Positions 1 to 11,176 are shown, counted from the stretch's first letter. The stretch: 64,000 bases of DNA from Companilactobacillus insicii (GCF_003946015.1 NZ_RHNU01000014.1:1-64000), one strand, 5' to 3'. Notes: generated by a model not told the origin, from the letters alone. Numbers and translations: made by a program.

Positions 1-3
1 TGC

Positions 4-28
4 CCACCCGCATAGCGGGTGGTTTTTT
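4..28 (+). terminator. Rho-independent terminator of an upstream plus-strand gene
   Basis: A perfect 7-bp stem (4-10 with 16-22) closes a five-base loop and is followed by six T. The T-run is on the plus strand, so it ends a transcript entering from the left edge. The gene it serves is outside the window. Confidence 0.75.
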
Positions 29-70
29 GTTTCGCACGCTTATGCGCACTCAACTGGGCCTAAAGGCATA

Positions 71-102
71 ATAAAAAGAACAGCATTTTTATCTGCTGTT
101 CT
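71..102 (-). terminator. Terminator of the dnaG-rpoD operon
   Basis: AGAACAGC (77-84) pairs with GCTGTTCT (95-102) over a ten-base loop. On the minus strand the stem is followed by TTTTTATT. It lies 23 bases beyond the rpoD stop. Confidence 0.8.
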
Positions 103-124
103 CATAATATTAATAATTATTTTT

Positions 125-1246
125 TTACTCCAAGAAATCCTTCAATTGTTTGGATCTTGATGGATGACGTAACTTTCTCAAAGCTTTGGCTTCAATTTGA
201 CGAATACGTTCACGTGTAACGCCAAATACTTTACCTACTTCTTCCAAAGTTCTAGTTCTACCATCATCTAGACCAAAACGTAAACGAAGTACGTTTTCTT
301 CACGGTCAGTTAAGGTATCCAAAACATTTTCAAGTTGTTCTTTTAGTAATTCGTAGGATGCATGATCTTCAGGACTTGTAGCATCAGAATCTTCAATGAA
401 ATCACCAAGATGAGAATCGTCCTCTTCTCCAATAGGTGTTTCCAAGGAAACTGGCTCTTGAGCAATCTTCAAGATATCACGAACCTTACCGGTAGGCATA
501 TCCATTTCAGCACCAATTTCTTCTGGCAATGGCTCACGACCAAGATCTTGAAGTAATTGACGTTGAATACGGATCAACTTATTAATTGTTTCAACCATAT
601 GTACAGGGATACGAATAGTACGGGCTTGATCAGCGATAGCACGCGTAATAGCCTGTCTGATCCACCATGTTGCATAAGTTGAAAACTTAAATCCTAGACG
701 ATAATCAAACTTCTCAACAGCCTTCATCAGACCCATATTACCTTCTTGAATTAAATCAAGAAATTGCATACCACGACCGACGTACCTCTTAGCAATAGAA
801 ACAACTAAACGAAGGTTAGCTTCAGCTAAACGTTGTTTGGCCTCTTCGTCACCTTGTTCAATTTTCAAGGCAAGATCAACCTCTTGTTGAGCATTAAGCA
901 ATGGAACACGGCCAATTTCCTTCAAGTACATACGTACAGGATCATTAACTTTGATATCAGTTGGAGCAGAAGTATCATTTTTCTTCTTAGGATCCTTTTC
1001 TTCCTCGTGTTTTTCCTTCAAAAGAGAAAGTTTACTTGGATTACCCTTATCATCAACAACACCGATACCTTGATCTTCTAACTCGCTGATGAAGTTTGTT
1101 AGAGCTTCACCTTCTAGACCGTAAGGTTTTATGATTTTTTCTTGCAAATCATCTTCGGTAATTGAACCTGTTTTCTTAAGATCCTTAACAAGTTTCTTTG
1201 TAGCATTCTTTAATTCTTTTGATACTGTTGTTTTTTTAGTTGCCAT
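125..1246 (-). CDS. rpoD: RNA polymerase primary sigma factor (sigma-70/SigA)
   Basis: This is the housekeeping sigma factor that directs RNA polymerase to -10/-35 promoters. The 373-residue protein has a charged region 1.1 (about residues 1-80), region 1.2 starting near [12 protein letters not shown], and the region 2 helix with [10 protein letters not shown] that melts the -10 element. Region 4.2 (about 333-355) ends with the helix [13 protein letters not shown] that reads the -35. The length is normal for the short Gram-positive form, which lacks the large insert of proteobacterial RpoD. The ATG at 1246 follows GGAGG by seven bases. It lies 20 bases after dnaG, the classic macromolecular-synthesis operon, and shares the promoter at 3132-3159. 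Confidence 0.97.
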   Translation of the reverse strand: MATKKTTVSKELKNATKKLVKDLKKTGSITEDDLQEKIIKPYGLEGEALTNFISELEDQGIGVVDDKGNPSKLSLLKEKHEEEKDPKKKNDTSAPTDIKVNDPVRMYLKEIGRVPLLNAQQEVDLALKIEQGDEEAKQRLAEANLRLVVSIAKRYVGRGMQFLDLIQEGNMGLMKAVEKFDYRLGFKFSTYATWWIRQAITRAIADQARTIRIPVHMVETINKLIRIQRQLLQDLGREPLPEEIGAEMDMPTGKVRDILKIAQEPVSLETPIGEEDDSHLGDFIEDSDATSPEDHASYELLKEQLENVLDTLTDREENVLRLRFGLDDGRTRTLEEVGKVFGVTRERIRQIEAKALRKLRHPSRSKQLKDFLE

Positions 1247-1266
1247 GTATTTTCCTCCAGTATGCT

Positions 1267-3093
1267 TTAGTTACTTAACAATCTTCTAACATCAATCAAT
1301 TGTTTTGTCAGTTCCAATTGTAACTTACTGTCACCTACCATTGCTGCCTCTTTCAACTGACGATTAATATCTGAAACCTTAACCTCTAGACTTGAGTTAT
1401 TAATGTTATTGATATAATCATCAATCTCTTGATCACTATATTCGGCGGGCATGGGCATCATCTCCAATTCGGCTAAAAGATTCTTTTGATCATTATCAAG
1501 AATGTTCATAAAATCAGAAATGTTTATCTCTTCCTCATTACTTTGCTCTTGTTCAGAATACGAAAGTAACGAATTAAAGAGATTTTGATAATTAGCATGG
1601 ACAAACTCAAAACCATTTCCCTTCAAATGAATTCTAACTTCAGGGAAATTGATTGCCCAATAAATTAAACAACGCTCGGACTTCTCAATTCGATCAAAAT
1701 TTGAACGAACCGTGGATGTTACTTTTTCTAATGCACCTTGCTGAACATTTTTATTATTATTAGCCGGCCGCTTAATTGCCATTTTTCTGCGCAAAGTGTC
1801 TAATTCTTTATTAATGGCCTCTTTAGAAACGTCCATTTCATCAGCAATTTTCCCAACGTACATATCAACCTCAACAGGTGATTGTAGCTTAACAATTTCA
1901 TTTAATGAACGATTAAGAAATTCAATTTGATCATGATCGTTGTTGAGATTGTAGTTTCTACGAAAATAATTTAAAAGAAATGACATTGGTGTCTGTACAC
2001 CATTTTCAACTAAACTTTTAAACTTGTCCGCACCTTCACTACGAATATATTCGTCGGGATCCTTTTGATTAGGAACACTAATAACACCATATGAAAAACG
2101 ATCATCATTTAATTGTGTGATAGCTCGATAAGTTGCCTCTACACCAGGATTATCTCCATCGTAACAGATATTAATCTGATTAGTTAAACGACTTAAAGTA
2201 TAGAGCTGCTGATCTGTCAAACTGGTTCCCATTGAAGCAACACCATTGGTAACACCGGCTTTGTATGCACTAATAACATCCATAAATCCTTCAAACAAAA
2301 TTACATTCTTGTTATCACGGATAGTTTTCTTAGCATTGCTTAAGTTAAACAAAGCCTTACTTTTATTAAAGATAGGTGTCTCAGGGCTGTTCATATACTT
2401 AGCAGTACCCTCTGACTTATTCAAAACTCTTCCAGAAAAAGCAATAATATTACCCGCTTCATCAGTTATAGGAACCATTACACGATCTCTAAATCGATCG
2501 AATAATTTGCCTTCCTGATTTTCAGCAAACAATCCCGATTTTCGAAGAGTTGAATCATCAATTTTACGATCTTTGAAGAACTGAAGCAATAAATTAGAAT
2601 TATTGGGGGCATAACCTAAATTAAAGGTTTCAATTAAACTATTATTAAGGTCACGTCCGTTTAAATATTTTAGTGCTGGTGTACCATTTTCAGTTTTTAA
2701 AAGAATATGACTATATAACTTAGCTGCTTCTGAATACATCTTTATCAAAACTTGACTGTCAGAGTTTTGATAGTTTTCATTACTGTTCTGATATTGATCA
2801 GGTATAGGAATGTTTCCCATTTGCGCAACTTCTATTACAGATTCAGGAAAAGTTTTGCTTTCCATTTCCATAATAAACTTGAAGACATTCCCACCACGAC
2901 CGCAACTAAAACAATGGAAGATTTGCTTATCTTCCGCTACTGAAAAAGATGGTGTCCTCTCTTCATGAAAAGGACACAATCCAAATAGGTTTTTACCTGA
3001 TTTTTTCAGTTGAACATACTTACTAATTACATCTACAATATTAGTTTTTGAGGTAACTTCATCAATAAATTCCTGTGGAATCCGAGTTGCCAT
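1267..3093 (-). CDS. dnaG: DNA primase DnaG
   Basis: DnaG makes RNA primers at the replication fork. The N-terminal zinc finger is complete (Cys40, His43, Cys61 and Cys64 in [11 protein letters not shown] and [10 protein letters not shown]). The TOPRIM catalytic core (about 260-345) includes LFEGFMD and CYDGDNPG, and the C-terminal third is the helical DnaB-binding region. A GTG nine bases further out (3102) is in frame but lies inside the GAGGAGGTG ribosome binding site, so I take the ATG at 3093. The product is 608 residues, a usual length for the family. It is first in the operon with rpoD. Confidence 0.97.
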   Translation of the reverse strand: MATRIPQEFIDEVTSKTNIVDVISKYVQLKKSGKNLFGLCPFHEERTPSFSVAEDKQIFHCFSCGRGGNVFKFIMEMESKTFPESVIEVAQMGNIPIPDQYQNSNENYQNSDSQVLIKMYSEAAKLYSHILLKTENGTPALKYLNGRDLNNSLIETFNLGYAPNNSNLLLQFFKDRKIDDSTLRKSGLFAENQEGKLFDRFRDRVMVPITDEAGNIIAFSGRVLNKSEGTAKYMNSPETPIFNKSKALFNLSNAKKTIRDNKNVILFEGFMDVISAYKAGVTNGVASMGTSLTDQQLYTLSRLTNQINICYDGDNPGVEATYRAITQLNDDRFSYGVISVPNQKDPDEYIRSEGADKFKSLVENGVQTPMSFLLNYFRRNYNLNNDHDQIEFLNRSLNEIVKLQSPVEVDMYVGKIADEMDVSKEAINKELDTLRRKMAIKRPANNNKNVQQGALEKVTSTVRSNFDRIEKSERCLIYWAINFPEVRIHLKGNGFEFVHANYQNLFNSLLSYSEQEQSNEEEINISDFMNILDNDQKNLLAELEMMPMPAEYSDQEIDDYINNINNSSLEVKVSDINRQLKEAAMVGDSKLQLELTKQLIDVRRLLSN

Positions 3094-3131
3094 TGGCGTC
3101 ACCTCCTCAAATATACCTGTAAAAACAGTGA

Positions 3132-3159
3132 ACTATAATTTAACATATTGTTACCGCAA
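3132..3159 (-). promoter_or_regulatory. Probable promoter of dnaG-rpoD
   Basis: On the minus strand, TTGCGG (3154-3159), a 16-base spacer and TATAGT (3132-3137) lie upstream of dnaG in the 80-base gap after glyS. I see no strong terminator for glyS in this gap, so some readthrough is possible. Confidence 0.45.
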
Positions 3160-3174
3160 TTACAAATATTTCGA

Positions 3175-5244
3175 TTACTTAACTACAATTTTAGACAAAT
3201 CTCCTAATTTTGCAATTAAATGGTTTGCAATTACTAATTGAGTAAGACGGTTATTTTTAATTTTTTCATCTTTGGCCATAATCATATTTTCATCAAAGTA
3301 ATCATCGATAGCTGGTTTCAATGAAGCCAACTCACCATACAATGCTTCAGCATCTGATTCATTTGATTTAATTATAGCTTGCACTTGATTATCCAATGTT
3401 GATTCTGATGGATTTTCAAACAATGATTCATCTAGTTTGAGATCATCACTGTAACCAAATTTAGCTTTTTTAGATAGGTTAACAACACGTCCAAGTGCCT
3501 CAATAACAGACTTGAAATCATCATCTGATACGTGTGCTTGTAGTACTTTGGCTGTATCAATCATCATAATTGGATCAATTACAGAACCCGCAGTAACCGC
3601 ATCAACAATGTCATTTCTAACTTCAGTTGTTCCAAGTAGTTGACGTACACGGTCAACCATAAATTGATCAATATCCTTAATATGAGCTGATAAGTCTAGT
3701 TTAGCAGGAACTGTTAAGTTGGACTTCAAATATGCTTGCAAATCATTCAAGTTCAATGACCATTGATACTTATCAAGAATTCTTACAATACCATATGCTT
3801 GACGACGCAATGCATATGGATCGTTTGATCCACTAGGAATCAAATCAACTGCATAAAATGTAATAAGTGAATCAATCTTATCTGCAATGGCTAATGTTGC
3901 TCCAACTTTTGAAGCTGGCAAGTCACCTTCAGCAGAGATTGGCATATAGTGCTCCTTAACGGCGGCAGCAACTGCATCGTCTTCACCCATCAAGCTGGCA
4001 TATTTTTCTCCCATTACACCTTGTAATTCTGGGAATTCATCAACCATACTTGTAACAAGATCAAATTTGTAAATATCACTTGCACGTAAAACATCTTTAG
4101 TTTCAGTATCTGAAAGACCAAATAGCTTAGATAAGTGCTCAGCTATTTGATGTACACGTTCCATCTTTTCGTACATAGTACCGATCTTAACGTGGAAATT
4201 AACTGTCTTCAATTTGTTTACGTAATCAGCAATAGATTTCTTTTGATCTTCTTTATAGAAGAAATCGGCATCTTCCAATCTAGCAACAAGAACCTTCTCA
4301 TTACCTTGGATAACATTCTCAATATGTTCAGAATTACCATTTCTAACACCAATAAAGTAAGGCTCTAACTTACCTTCATGATTTCTTACATAGAAATATC
4401 TTTGGTTATCTTTCATTGATGTGATCAATACTTCTTCAGGAATCTCTAAGTACTTCTTATCAAATGAGCCGTAGAATGTCGTTGGATATTCAACTAAGTT
4501 ATTAACTTCTTCTAACAAATCAGGATCAACATCAATTACCCAGTTATTATCTTCGGCAATCGTTTGAATTTGATTAGCTATTAAATCCTTACGTTCCTTA
4601 GCATCAACAATAACAAATTGTGATCTTAATTTTTCAACATAATTCATTGCATCATCGATTTCAACATCTTCACCTAAGAATCGATGTCCGCGAGTCATAC
4701 GTCCTGACTTAATATCCAAAATTTGCAATGGAACTTCTTCATTGTTCAACAATGAAACTATCCAATGAATAGGACGAATATATTCAAAATCATATGAGGC
4801 CCAGTGCATTCTTGTTGGGAATGTAAGTGATTTTACAACGTCAGTAATATCAGTTAAAACATCTTCAACCTTTTTACCATCTTCATGCTTTTGAATATAA
4901 GCATATTCTGTACCCTTTAAGTCTTCGAAGAAAATGTCATCAGGTGACATCCCTTGTCCACGTGCAAATCCTTGAGCAGCTTTTGTCCAATTACCATCAG
5001 CATCTTGAGCAATTTTTTTTGATGGTCCTTTTGCCTTAACATCAATATCAGTTTGCTTTTCAGCAATGTCTTTAATAATCAAGGCGAGACGTCTAGGAGT
5101 TGAATACTTTTCAATAGTAGAGAAAGAAATACGATTATCCTTTAAAAACTTAGCTGTCTTTTGAGCTAATTGGTTCACACTATTAGTAACAACATGAGCC
5201 GGCATTTCTTCCAAACCGATTTCTAGTAGATAATTTTTAGTCAT
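3175..5244 (-). CDS. glyS: Glycyl-tRNA synthetase beta subunit
   Basis: This is the beta chain of the bacterial alpha2beta2 glycyl-tRNA synthetase, which binds tRNA and completes charging of tRNA-Gly together with GlyQ. The 689-residue length matches the family. The N-terminus [14 protein letters not shown] and the HD-like segment [27 protein letters not shown] are family hallmarks, and the C-terminal helical part is the anticodon-binding-like domain. The start overlaps the end of glyQ by eight bases, so the subunits are translationally coupled. Expression depends on the glycine T-box upstream of glyQ. Confidence 0.96.
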   Translation of the reverse strand: MTKNYLLEIGLEEMPAHVVTNSVNQLAQKTAKFLKDNRISFSTIEKYSTPRRLALIIKDIAEKQTDIDVKAKGPSKKIAQDADGNWTKAAQGFARGQGMSPDDIFFEDLKGTEYAYIQKHEDGKKVEDVLTDITDVVKSLTFPTRMHWASYDFEYIRPIHWIVSLLNNEEVPLQILDIKSGRMTRGHRFLGEDVEIDDAMNYVEKLRSQFVIVDAKERKDLIANQIQTIAEDNNWVIDVDPDLLEEVNNLVEYPTTFYGSFDKKYLEIPEEVLITSMKDNQRYFYVRNHEGKLEPYFIGVRNGNSEHIENVIQGNEKVLVARLEDADFFYKEDQKKSIADYVNKLKTVNFHVKIGTMYEKMERVHQIAEHLSKLFGLSDTETKDVLRASDIYKFDLVTSMVDEFPELQGVMGEKYASLMGEDDAVAAAVKEHYMPISAEGDLPASKVGATLAIADKIDSLITFYAVDLIPSGSNDPYALRRQAYGIVRILDKYQWSLNLNDLQAYLKSNLTVPAKLDLSAHIKDIDQFMVDRVRQLLGTTEVRNDIVDAVTAGSVIDPIMMIDTAKVLQAHVSDDDFKSVIEALGRVVNLSKKAKFGYSDDLKLDESLFENPSESTLDNQVQAIIKSNESDAEALYGELASLKPAIDDYFDENMIMAKDEKIKNNRLTQLVIANHLIAKLGDLSKIVVK

Positions 5245-6148
5245 TTTCGTTCTCCTTTACTGCATCACTGTTTGCCAAAAGTGGGAATCCACGTTTCTTA
5301 CGTTCTTCAACGAACGCCTTAGCAACTTTATGGGCCATTTTTCTAATTCGTGACAAAAAGGCAGCTCTTTCAGTAACTGAAACAGCTCCACGAGCATCTA
5401 ACAAATTAAATGTGTGGCTACATTTCAAAATATAATCATAAGCTGGGTGAACTAGTCCCAAATCCATTAAGCGATTAGCTTCCTTTTCGTATTCATCAAA
5501 GAATTTGAATAACATATCTTGATTACTTTCTTCAAATGAATATTTTGAATGTTCATACTCTGGCTCTTTGAAAATATCTCCATAAAGTACTCCATCACCC
5601 CATTCAAGATCATAAACTGAATTAACATCTTGGATGTATGAAGCCAAACGTTCAACACCGTATGTGATTTCACTAGTTACTGGTTTGCATGCAAGTCCAC
5701 CAACTTGTTGGAAATATGTAAATTGAGAAACTTCCATACCATCAAGCCAAACTTCCCAACCAACACCGGCACAACCCATTGATGGATTTTCCCAGTTATC
5801 TTCAACGAAACGAATATCATGTTCCAAAGGTTCAATACCCAAAGCACGTAATGAATCCAAATAATACTCTTGTATATCCTCAGGTGCTGGTTTCATTACA
5901 ACTTGGAATTGATGATGTTGATACAAACGATTAGGGTTTTCACCATAACGACCATCAGCTGGACGTCTTGATGGTTCAACATATGCTGCATTCCATGGTT
6001 CAGGTCCGATTGCACGTAAGAATGTGTATGGACTCATAGTCCCAGCACCCTTTTCAGTATCATAAGCTTGCATAAGCATGCAGCCCTTGTCACCCCAAAA
6101 CTTCTGAAGTGTCAAAATCATATTTTGTACATTCAATTTTTTCGTCAT
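5237..6148 (-). CDS. glyQ: Glycyl-tRNA synthetase alpha subunit
   Basis: This is the catalytic class II subunit that activates glycine. Family sequence is plain: [36 protein letters not shown] and HQFQVVMKP. An open frame extends 29 codons further out to 6235, but that extension translates the T-box sequence itself. The ATG at 6148, preceded by AAGGGAGA, gives 303 residues starting MTKKLNVQ, the normal size. Transcription is controlled by the leader at 6172-6338. Confidence 0.96.
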   Translation of the reverse strand: MTKKLNVQNMILTLQKFWGDKGCMLMQAYDTEKGAGTMSPYTFLRAIGPEPWNAAYVEPSRRPADGRYGENPNRLYQHHQFQVVMKPAPEDIQEYYLDSLRALGIEPLEHDIRFVEDNWENPSMGCAGVGWEVWLDGMEVSQFTYFQQVGGLACKPVTSEITYGVERLASYIQDVNSVYDLEWGDGVLYGDIFKEPEYEHSKYSFEESNQDMLFKFFDEYEKEANRLMDLGLVHPAYDYILKCSHTFNLLDARGAVSVTERAAFLSRIRKMAHKVAKAFVEERKKRGFPLLANSDAVKENEND

Positions 6149-6171
6149 ATTGTCTCCCTTCGGGTAAACAC

Positions 6172-6338
6172 AAAAAGTCCCTTGCAAGGTATAGTTTATC
6201 CACCTAGCAAGGGACGAATGATTTCGCGGTTCCACCCTAATTCAGGACTTTAGTCCTGCTCTTTTATTCAAAAAATTAAATTGTTGTTCACCATTAAATC
6301 TATAGTGGCTTTCACTATCCCACTTCGCTGTTTTCATA
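6172..6338 (-). promoter_or_regulatory. Glycine T-box riboswitch (glyQS leader)
   Basis: The conserved T-box AGGGTGGAACCGCG is at 6225-6238. Downstream is a terminator with a 9-bp perfect stem (6177-6185 with 6207-6215) and a U-run. Upstream are stem III (CAGGAC/GTCCTG, 6243-6258) and a stem I apical part with the AGCGA and GATAGTGAAAG motifs. The likely specifier codon is GGT (Gly) at 6290-6292, in AATGGTGAAC. Uncharged tRNA-Gly would favour the antiterminator and switch on glyQS. The layout, with no stem II, matches the known Bacillus glyQS leader. Confidence 0.9.
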
Positions 6339-6344
6339 AAGTCA

Positions 6345-6372
6345 ATTATAGCAACTATAAAATTATTGTCAA
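6345..6372 (-). promoter_or_regulatory. Promoter of glyQS
   Basis: Consensus -35 TTGACA (6367-6372) and -10 TATAAT (6345-6350) are separated by 16 bases. They sit just outside the T-box leader and immediately downstream of the recO stop. Confidence 0.85.
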
Positions 6373-6386
6373 TTGCCTAGTAACTG

Positions 6387-7148
6387 CTAAATATGCCACG
6401 TCTTCATATCATCAATAAATTTTTTACTTTTTGGATAATATCCAACTGAACCCTCATATATTGAGTCGATTGCATGTTGAATCATATCCTTATTGTTATC
6501 TTTAATTTCAATTTTACCAATTTGATCAAGATTAATTTTTGTAAACAAACGCAAGAAATAAACTATTCGTTCAGAAATATGTAAACGATGAATATCAGAG
6601 TCAAAGTGTTTAGAACAAATTATTCCACCAAGAACAACTGAAAAATCAAATCGACCTTCAGTCTCGCCACCGACAACACACGAATCCATATTCGGAGCAA
6701 CTCCAAATACTTGTAACAGGTGCATCTGCATGATATTAACTACAATTTGAGCGTCAAATCCATTCTCAATGTACAATAATGCTTTAAACAAACCACGATA
6801 CCATTCATCTGGTAAGGGATCGTCGATAAATGCATTATGAAATAAATCAAACAGAAAAGTAGCATACGCATTTAATTCTATATCCTTAATTATTTCATCA
6901 AATTGTTTAACGTCACTAGCGGAATTTAGATACGACAATCCTTCATCCTTAATAACACCAGTATAGTTACCATAAGAAAATGTGATAACTGATCCAGAAA
7001 TCTTAGACTTAGAGCCTTGAGTTCCACGGACTAAAAACGTTTTGAACCCGTACTCTTTGGTAAGAATAGTAACTAGTGCATCACGCTCTTTATATCGTTG
7101 TCGTCTGACAACAATACCGAAGAAATTTGTCACTTCATTGTGAGACAA
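6387..7148 (-). CDS. recO: DNA repair protein RecO
   Basis: RecO loads RecA onto SSB-coated single-stranded DNA in the RecFOR pathway. The N-terminal OB-fold is recognisable in NFFGIVVRRQRYKERDALVTILTKEYG followed by FLVRGTQGSKSKISGS. The 253-residue length is usual. The C-terminal part keeps only scattered cysteines, so the zinc site seen in some RecO proteins may be absent. The start codon directly abuts the era stop, as in many Firmicutes, and the gene ends 15 bases before the glyQS promoter. Confidence 0.93.
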   Translation of the reverse strand: MSHNEVTNFFGIVVRRQRYKERDALVTILTKEYGFKTFLVRGTQGSKSKISGSVITFSYGNYTGVIKDEGLSYLNSASDVKQFDEIIKDIELNAYATFLFDLFHNAFIDDPLPDEWYRGLFKALLYIENGFDAQIVVNIMQMHLLQVFGVAPNMDSCVVGGETEGRFDFSVVLGGIICSKHFDSDIHRLHISERIVYFLRLFTKINLDQIGKIEIKDNNKDMIQHAIDSIYEGSVGYYPKSKKFIDDMKTWHI

Positions 7149-8060
7149 CTATTTAATATCCTTTACCGAATAGCCTGCTTGACTTAAGAATAATGGATCA
7201 TCACGCCAATTCTTTTTAACTCTTACCCAAAGTTTTAGATTTATCTTCTCACCAAGTAAATGCTCAATCTTAATACGAGCACCAATACCAATATTCTTCA
7301 ACATGCTGCCACCTCTACCAATAATAATTGGCTTTTGGCTTTCACGCTCAACGTAAATACTTGCCTCAACTTGAAGTTTGCCGGCATCATTACGTTGATT
7401 CATTGATTCAACTATAACAGCAACTGAATGAGGAATTTCATCACGTGTATCTTCAAGAATCTTCTCACGAATTAATTCACCAACAATAAAATATTCCGGA
7501 TGATCAGTAATTTGATCATCATCATAATATTGAGGTCCATTTGGCAATGCTTTAGTCAATGCATCAAACATTTCCTCAATATTATTACCATTAGTGGCAC
7601 TAATTGGAATTACTTCAGCAAAGTCCATCAATTCTGAATATTCACTGATCTGTGGTGCCATTTCATCTGGATTAATTAAGTCAATTTTATTAAGAATCAA
7701 GAATACTGGTGCTTTGACATTCTTCAATTCATCAATAATAAACTTGTCTCCAGGTCCAGCACTTTGGCCAGCCTCGGTCATGAACAATACAGCATCAACT
7801 TCTTTCAATGCAGAAATTGCTGCCTTATCCATATATTGATCCAAACCATTGTGTGGTTTATGAATACCAGGTGTATCTAGAAAAATGATTTGGCGTTCAT
7901 CATCAGTGTAGATACCTTGAATCTTATTTCTAGTTGTTTGAGCTTTAGGTGATGTAATTGCAATTTGTTCCTTGATAATACGGTTCATAAATGTTGATTT
8001 TCCAACATTAGGACGTCCTACAATTGCAACAAATCCTGAACGAAAGTTTTTGTTATCCAT
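7149..8060 (-). CDS. era: GTPase Era, 16S rRNA maturation
   Basis: Era is an essential GTPase that binds the 3' end of 16S rRNA during 30S assembly. The G1 loop GRPNVGKS is at residues 15-22, with G3 DTPG, G4 NKID and the G5 region ISATNG. The C-terminal KH domain carries the RNA-binding loop [13 protein letters not shown]. At 303 residues it is full length. It lies between cdd (two-base gap) and recO in a single minus-strand transcript. Confidence 0.96.
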   Translation of the reverse strand: MDNKNFRSGFVAIVGRPNVGKSTFMNRIIKEQIAITSPKAQTTRNKIQGIYTDDERQIIFLDTPGIHKPHNGLDQYMDKAAISALKEVDAVLFMTEAGQSAGPGDKFIIDELKNVKAPVFLILNKIDLINPDEMAPQISEYSELMDFAEVIPISATNGNNIEEMFDALTKALPNGPQYYDDDQITDHPEYFIVGELIREKILEDTRDEIPHSVAVIVESMNQRNDAGKLQVEASIYVERESQKPIIIGRGGSMLKNIGIGARIKIEHLLGEKINLKLWVRVKKNWRDDPLFLSQAGYSVKDIK

Positions 8061-8062
8061 AA

Positions 8063-8464
8063 TTAATCCATATCCTTATCACTGAATGCCAGTGGCAAAA
8101 TTTCTTTGAACTTAAATTCTTTATATTGATTAGTATTGTTAGCTAAAAATACAGGTGCATCTGCTTTCATAAATTCACTCATTACCTGACGACAAGCGCC
8201 ACAAGGTTTCGACATTTCATAAGTCCCATTAACAATGGCAATGGCTCTAACTTCTTTTGCTCCTTCAGATACAGCTTTAAATATTGCTGTACGTTCGGCA
8301 CAATTAGTTAATCCATATGAAGCATTCTCGATGTTACCACCAGAATACACTTTCCCATCATCACAAAGTATTGACGCACCGACTGTGTAGTTAGAGTACG
8401 GTGCATATGCATGTTCCATAGCTTTAAATGCTACATCAAATAATTCTTGTTCATTAATTTCCAC
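8063..8464 (-). CDS. cdd: Cytidine deaminase
   Basis: This enzyme deaminates cytidine and deoxycytidine to uridine and deoxyuridine for pyrimidine salvage. The zinc-binding motifs CAERTAIF (the Glu is the proton shuttle) and PCGACRQV are intact. At 133 residues it is the short tetrameric form. It sits between ybeY and era, the usual Lactobacillales order. Confidence 0.95.
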   Translation of the reverse strand: MEINEQELFDVAFKAMEHAYAPYSNYTVGASILCDDGKVYSGGNIENASYGLTNCAERTAIFKAVSEGAKEVRAIAIVNGTYEMSKPCGACRQVMSEFMKADAPVFLANNTNQYKEFKFKEILPLAFSDKDMD

Positions 8465-8489
8465 TAGCTCAGTCTCCTATTTTAAAATA

Positions 8490-8972
8490 CTATTTTTTTA
8501 AACCATAAGCGCTGAGGATTTGTTCTTGCAAACCAATCATGACTTTTTCATCCTCTGGCTTAATATGATCATAACCGTTAAGATGTAAAATCCCATGAAC
8601 AATAGTATATCCTAGTTCACGGTCAAATGAATGCTCATAATCCTTAGCATGTTCATCAACTATTTCTACACTAATGAACAAATCGCCTAAATCAAGTGGT
8701 AAATCAGGAATTTGTTCTTCCAAATAATCAAGTGAATCTTCACCATCATTGATTGCAAAACTAATTACATCCGTTGCACGGTCAGTATCACGATACTCTT
8801 TATTTATTTCGTGAATCTTGTCTTTAGTTACGAAATGAATCGATAATTGTGTATTATCTTTCAATTCTAACTTATCAAAAGTAAAACTCACAATATCGTT
8901 GACCCAATCCTCACGTGTTTGATCAATTAAATTATCATCATTATAAATTTCTAAATCCATCTTAATCCCCAT
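8490..8972 (-). CDS. ybeY: Endoribonuclease YbeY (rRNA maturation)
   Basis: YbeY is a metal-dependent endoribonuclease for 16S rRNA 3'-end processing and ribosome quality control. The three-histidine motif HGILHLNGYDH is complete near the C-terminus. The start is ambiguous. The ATG at 8972 overlaps the phoH stop (TAATG), which suggests coupling. The ATG at 8960 has GGGGA six bases ahead and begins MDLEIYN. The difference is four residues. Confidence 0.94.
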   Translation of the reverse strand: MGIKMDLEIYNDDNLIDQTREDWVNDIVSFTFDKLELKDNTQLSIHFVTKDKIHEINKEYRDTDRATDVISFAINDGEDSLDYLEEQIPDLPLDLGDLFISVEIVDEHAKDYEHSFDRELGYTIVHGILHLNGYDHIKPEDEKVMIGLQEQILSAYGLKK

Positions 8973-9949
8973 TACTTTTCAATTTTGTCAGAGTCATCAT
9001 AAGCATCGATTATTTCAGCAACTACCGGATGTCTTACAACATCGGCTGAAGTAAAGTCTACGAATTGAATGTGTGGCAAATTCTTTAGAATCTTTTGTGC
9101 TTGAACCAAACCACTCCGTGCATTACGTGGAAGGTCAATTTGTGATATATCACCGTTTACTATCATTTTTGAATCAAATCCTAAACGGGTTAGAAACATC
9201 TTCATTTGTTCTCTAGTAGTATTTTGAGCCTCGTCTAGAATAACAAACGATTCATCTAACGTACGTCCTCTCATATAGGCCAATGGCGCAATTTCTATTA
9301 CACCACGTTCAAGCAATCGCCCAGTATGATCTGCCCCTATAATTGCATACAATGCATCATAGATGGGGCGTAAATATGGATCAACCTTTTCCTTTAAATC
9401 TCCAGGTAAGAAACCTAAGCTTTCTCCAGCTTCAACCGCAGGCCTTGTTAAAACAATACGTTTAACAGTTCCCTTCTTCAAAGCGGCTACAGCCATTACA
9501 ACAGCCAAGTATGTTTTACCTGTACCTGCTGGTCCTATACCAAAGGTAATATCATTGTGATTAATGGCGTTAATGTACTGTCTTTGACCAAAGTTTCTAA
9601 CCCTAACAGGTTTTCCGCTAAAGTCTTTGATCAATTCAGTCTTGTACAAATCTTCAAAATAATCCAGTGTTCCGCGTTCAGCCATCTTCATACCGCTGAC
9701 AATGTCAGCTGAACCTAGTCCAATACCACTCTCAATTAATCTTATTAATTTGACTACTAGTGAATAAGCTTTGTTAACATTATCCTCTTCACCAGTAATA
9801 TCGAGTTCCTCTCCAAAGGCGTGAATTTTAATATCCATCCCTTCTTCAATTAACTTAAGGTTGCTATCGTTAATACCGAATAGACTGACTGCATCTTGTG
9901 GATTTTTAATATGAATGCTTTTTTTAAATTGCTCTTTATTTTCTGCCAA
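8972..9949 (-). CDS. phoH: PhoH-like ATPase
   Basis: This is a cytoplasmic P-loop ATPase of the PhoH family, almost always next to ybeY and probably linked to RNA metabolism, though its exact role is not settled. The Walker A is GPAGTGKTY and the Walker B-like element is FVILDEAQNTT. A GTG at 9958 opens the frame but lies only two bases after AGGAGG. The TTG at 9949, eleven bases downstream of that site, gives a 325-residue protein starting AENKEQF and is the better candidate. Confidence 0.92.
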   Translation of the reverse strand: MAENKEQFKKSIHIKNPQDAVSLFGINDSNLKLIEEGMDIKIHAFGEELDITGEEDNVNKAYSLVVKLIRLIESGIGLGSADIVSGMKMAERGTLDYFEDLYKTELIKDFSGKPVRVRNFGQRQYINAINHNDITFGIGPAGTGKTYLAVVMAVAALKKGTVKRIVLTRPAVEAGESLGFLPGDLKEKVDPYLRPIYDALYAIIGADHTGRLLERGVIEIAPLAYMRGRTLDESFVILDEAQNTTREQMKMFLTRLGFDSKMIVNGDISQIDLPRNARSGLVQAQKILKNLPHIQFVDFTSADVVRHPVVAEIIDAYDDSDKIEK

Positions 9950-10002
9950 TAAATACACATCCTCCTATTATTACTTGAATGATAGCACACGAATGTAAAT
10001 TT

Positions 10003-10042
10003 TTCGTAAAAAAAAGGTTAAAACATAAAATGTTTTAACCTT
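10003..10042 (-). terminator. Terminator of rpsU
   Basis: A perfect 13-bp inverted repeat (10014-10026 with 10030-10042) is followed on the minus strand by a long T-run. It separates rpsU from phoH. Confidence 0.85.
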
Positions 10043-10049
10043 AATCTTA

Positions 10050-10232
10050 TTAACGACGTTTCTTGTTACGCTTACGAGCGGCCTCTGATTTTAACTTTTT
10101 CTTAACACTTGGCTTTTCGTAGAACTCGCGTTTTCTATATTCTTGAAGTGTACCACTTTTTGAAACAGAACGTTTAAAACGACGAAGAGCATCATCGAGC
10201 GACTCATTTTCATGAACAACAGTTTTTGACAT
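10050..10232 (-). CDS. rpsU: 30S ribosomal protein bS21
   Basis: bS21 is a small, very basic protein of the 30S platform near the anti-Shine-Dalgarno. The sequence has the family core [33 protein letters not shown] and an Arg/Lys tail. An open frame continues 16 codons upstream, but the ATG at 10232 with GGAGGG gives the normal 60-residue protein beginning MSKTVVHEN. It has its own promoter and terminator and is divergent from the PPDK regulator gene. Confidence 0.97.
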   Translation of the reverse strand: MSKTVVHENESLDDALRRFKRSVSKSGTLQEYRKREFYEKPSVKKKLKSEAARKRNKKRR

Positions 10233-10292
10233 ATGATATCCCTCCTTCCGCTTTGAACGTAACTGCTCTATTTCTTTCACAGCTCATATGTT

Positions 10293-10320
10293 ATTATAAC
10301 AAAAAGAGTTCAATCTTCAA
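10293..10320 (-). promoter_or_regulatory. Promoter of rpsU
   Basis: TTGAAG (10315-10320), a 16-base spacer and a perfect TATAAT (10293-10298) lie on the minus strand, in the divergent gap with ppsR. Confidence 0.7.
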
Positions 10321-10354
10321 ACATTTTTCTATGTTTTTTTTAGGAGGAGTTTAT

Positions 10355-11176
10355 ATGACCCAAAAAATTGACGTTTTTGTTCTATCAGATTCAGCTGGAG
10401 AGACTGCTGTACGTGTGGCTAACGCTGCTTTTGCACAGTTTCCAAATATAGAAACTGAGTACACAAAATATCCATTTGTAAAAAACGATAAGCACTTAAC
10501 TGAGATATTGGAACTTGCAAAGGAAAAAAAGGCCATTGTTTTGCACACAATCGTGTCAAAAGAACTCTGTGATATTATCAATGGATTTTGCCAAAAAAAT
10601 AAGCTTACTTATTATGATATTCTAAATCCTATCATAGGTACATTCTCTCAGATGACTCATCAAGAACCACTGCGTAAAAAGGGAATTATTCATAACTTAG
10701 ATGACGAATACTTTGACATGATTTCAGCAATGGAATTCACCGTTTCTAATGATGACGGTCAAAATCCTAAAGGTTTACTAGAAGCCGACCTAGTTCTATT
10801 AGGTATTTCTAGAACTTCTAAGACGCCTTTGTCACTATATCTTGCAAATCGAAATATCAAAGTTGCCAACTTACCTATTGTTCCCAAAACTAAAGTTCCT
10901 GACGAACTTTGGCAAGTGGACAAATCCAAGATAGTTGGACTTACAAATGATATGAATGTTCTATTAAAGATTCGTCGTCAAAGAATGATTGCCTATGGAT
11001 TAAATCCTGATACAACTTATTCTGAAGAAGGAGAAATTCAAAAAGAATTAGATTATTCGAATGACATTTATGAAAAACTAGGTTGCCCTGTAATTAATAC
11101 AGCCGACCGTTCGATTGAAGAGACCGCAGCACTAATAATGGAAAAATTACAAATTAATGGATACAAAAAAGGTTAA
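10355..11176 (+). CDS. ppsR: Pyruvate,phosphate dikinase regulatory protein (DUF299)
   Basis: Members of this family phosphorylate (with ADP) and dephosphorylate a threonine on pyruvate,phosphate dikinase or PEP synthase. The 273-residue protein starts MTQKIDVFVLSDSAGETA, has the P-loop-like element GISRTSKTP near the middle, and ends with NTADRSIEETAA. The frame is open upstream to 10226, but the ATG at 10355 follows TAGGAGGAG. No dikinase gene is visible in the window, so the target is unknown here. It is divergent from rpsU, a common Lactobacillales arrangement. Confidence 0.9.
   Translation: MTQKIDVFVLSDSAGETAVRVANAAFAQFPNIETEYTKYPFVKNDKHLTEILELAKEKKAIVLHTIVSKELCDIINGFCQKNKLTYYDILNPIIGTFSQMTHQEPLRKKGIIHNLDDEYFDMISAMEFTVSNDDGQNPKGLLEADLVLLGISRTSKTPLSLYLANRNIKVANLPIVPKTKVPDELWQVDKSKIVGLTNDMNVLLKIRRQRMIAYGLNPDTTYSEEGEIQKELDYSNDIYEKLGCPVINTADRSIEETAALIMEKLQINGYKKG

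Noticed and set aside
3094-3102. GTG start for dnaG
   Set aside because: The codon overlaps the Shine-Dalgarno sequence; the ATG at 3093 is correctly spaced.
6149-6235. N-terminal extension of glyQ (29 residues)
   Set aside because: It translates the T-box and terminator of the leader; the ribosome site and family length fix the start at 6148.
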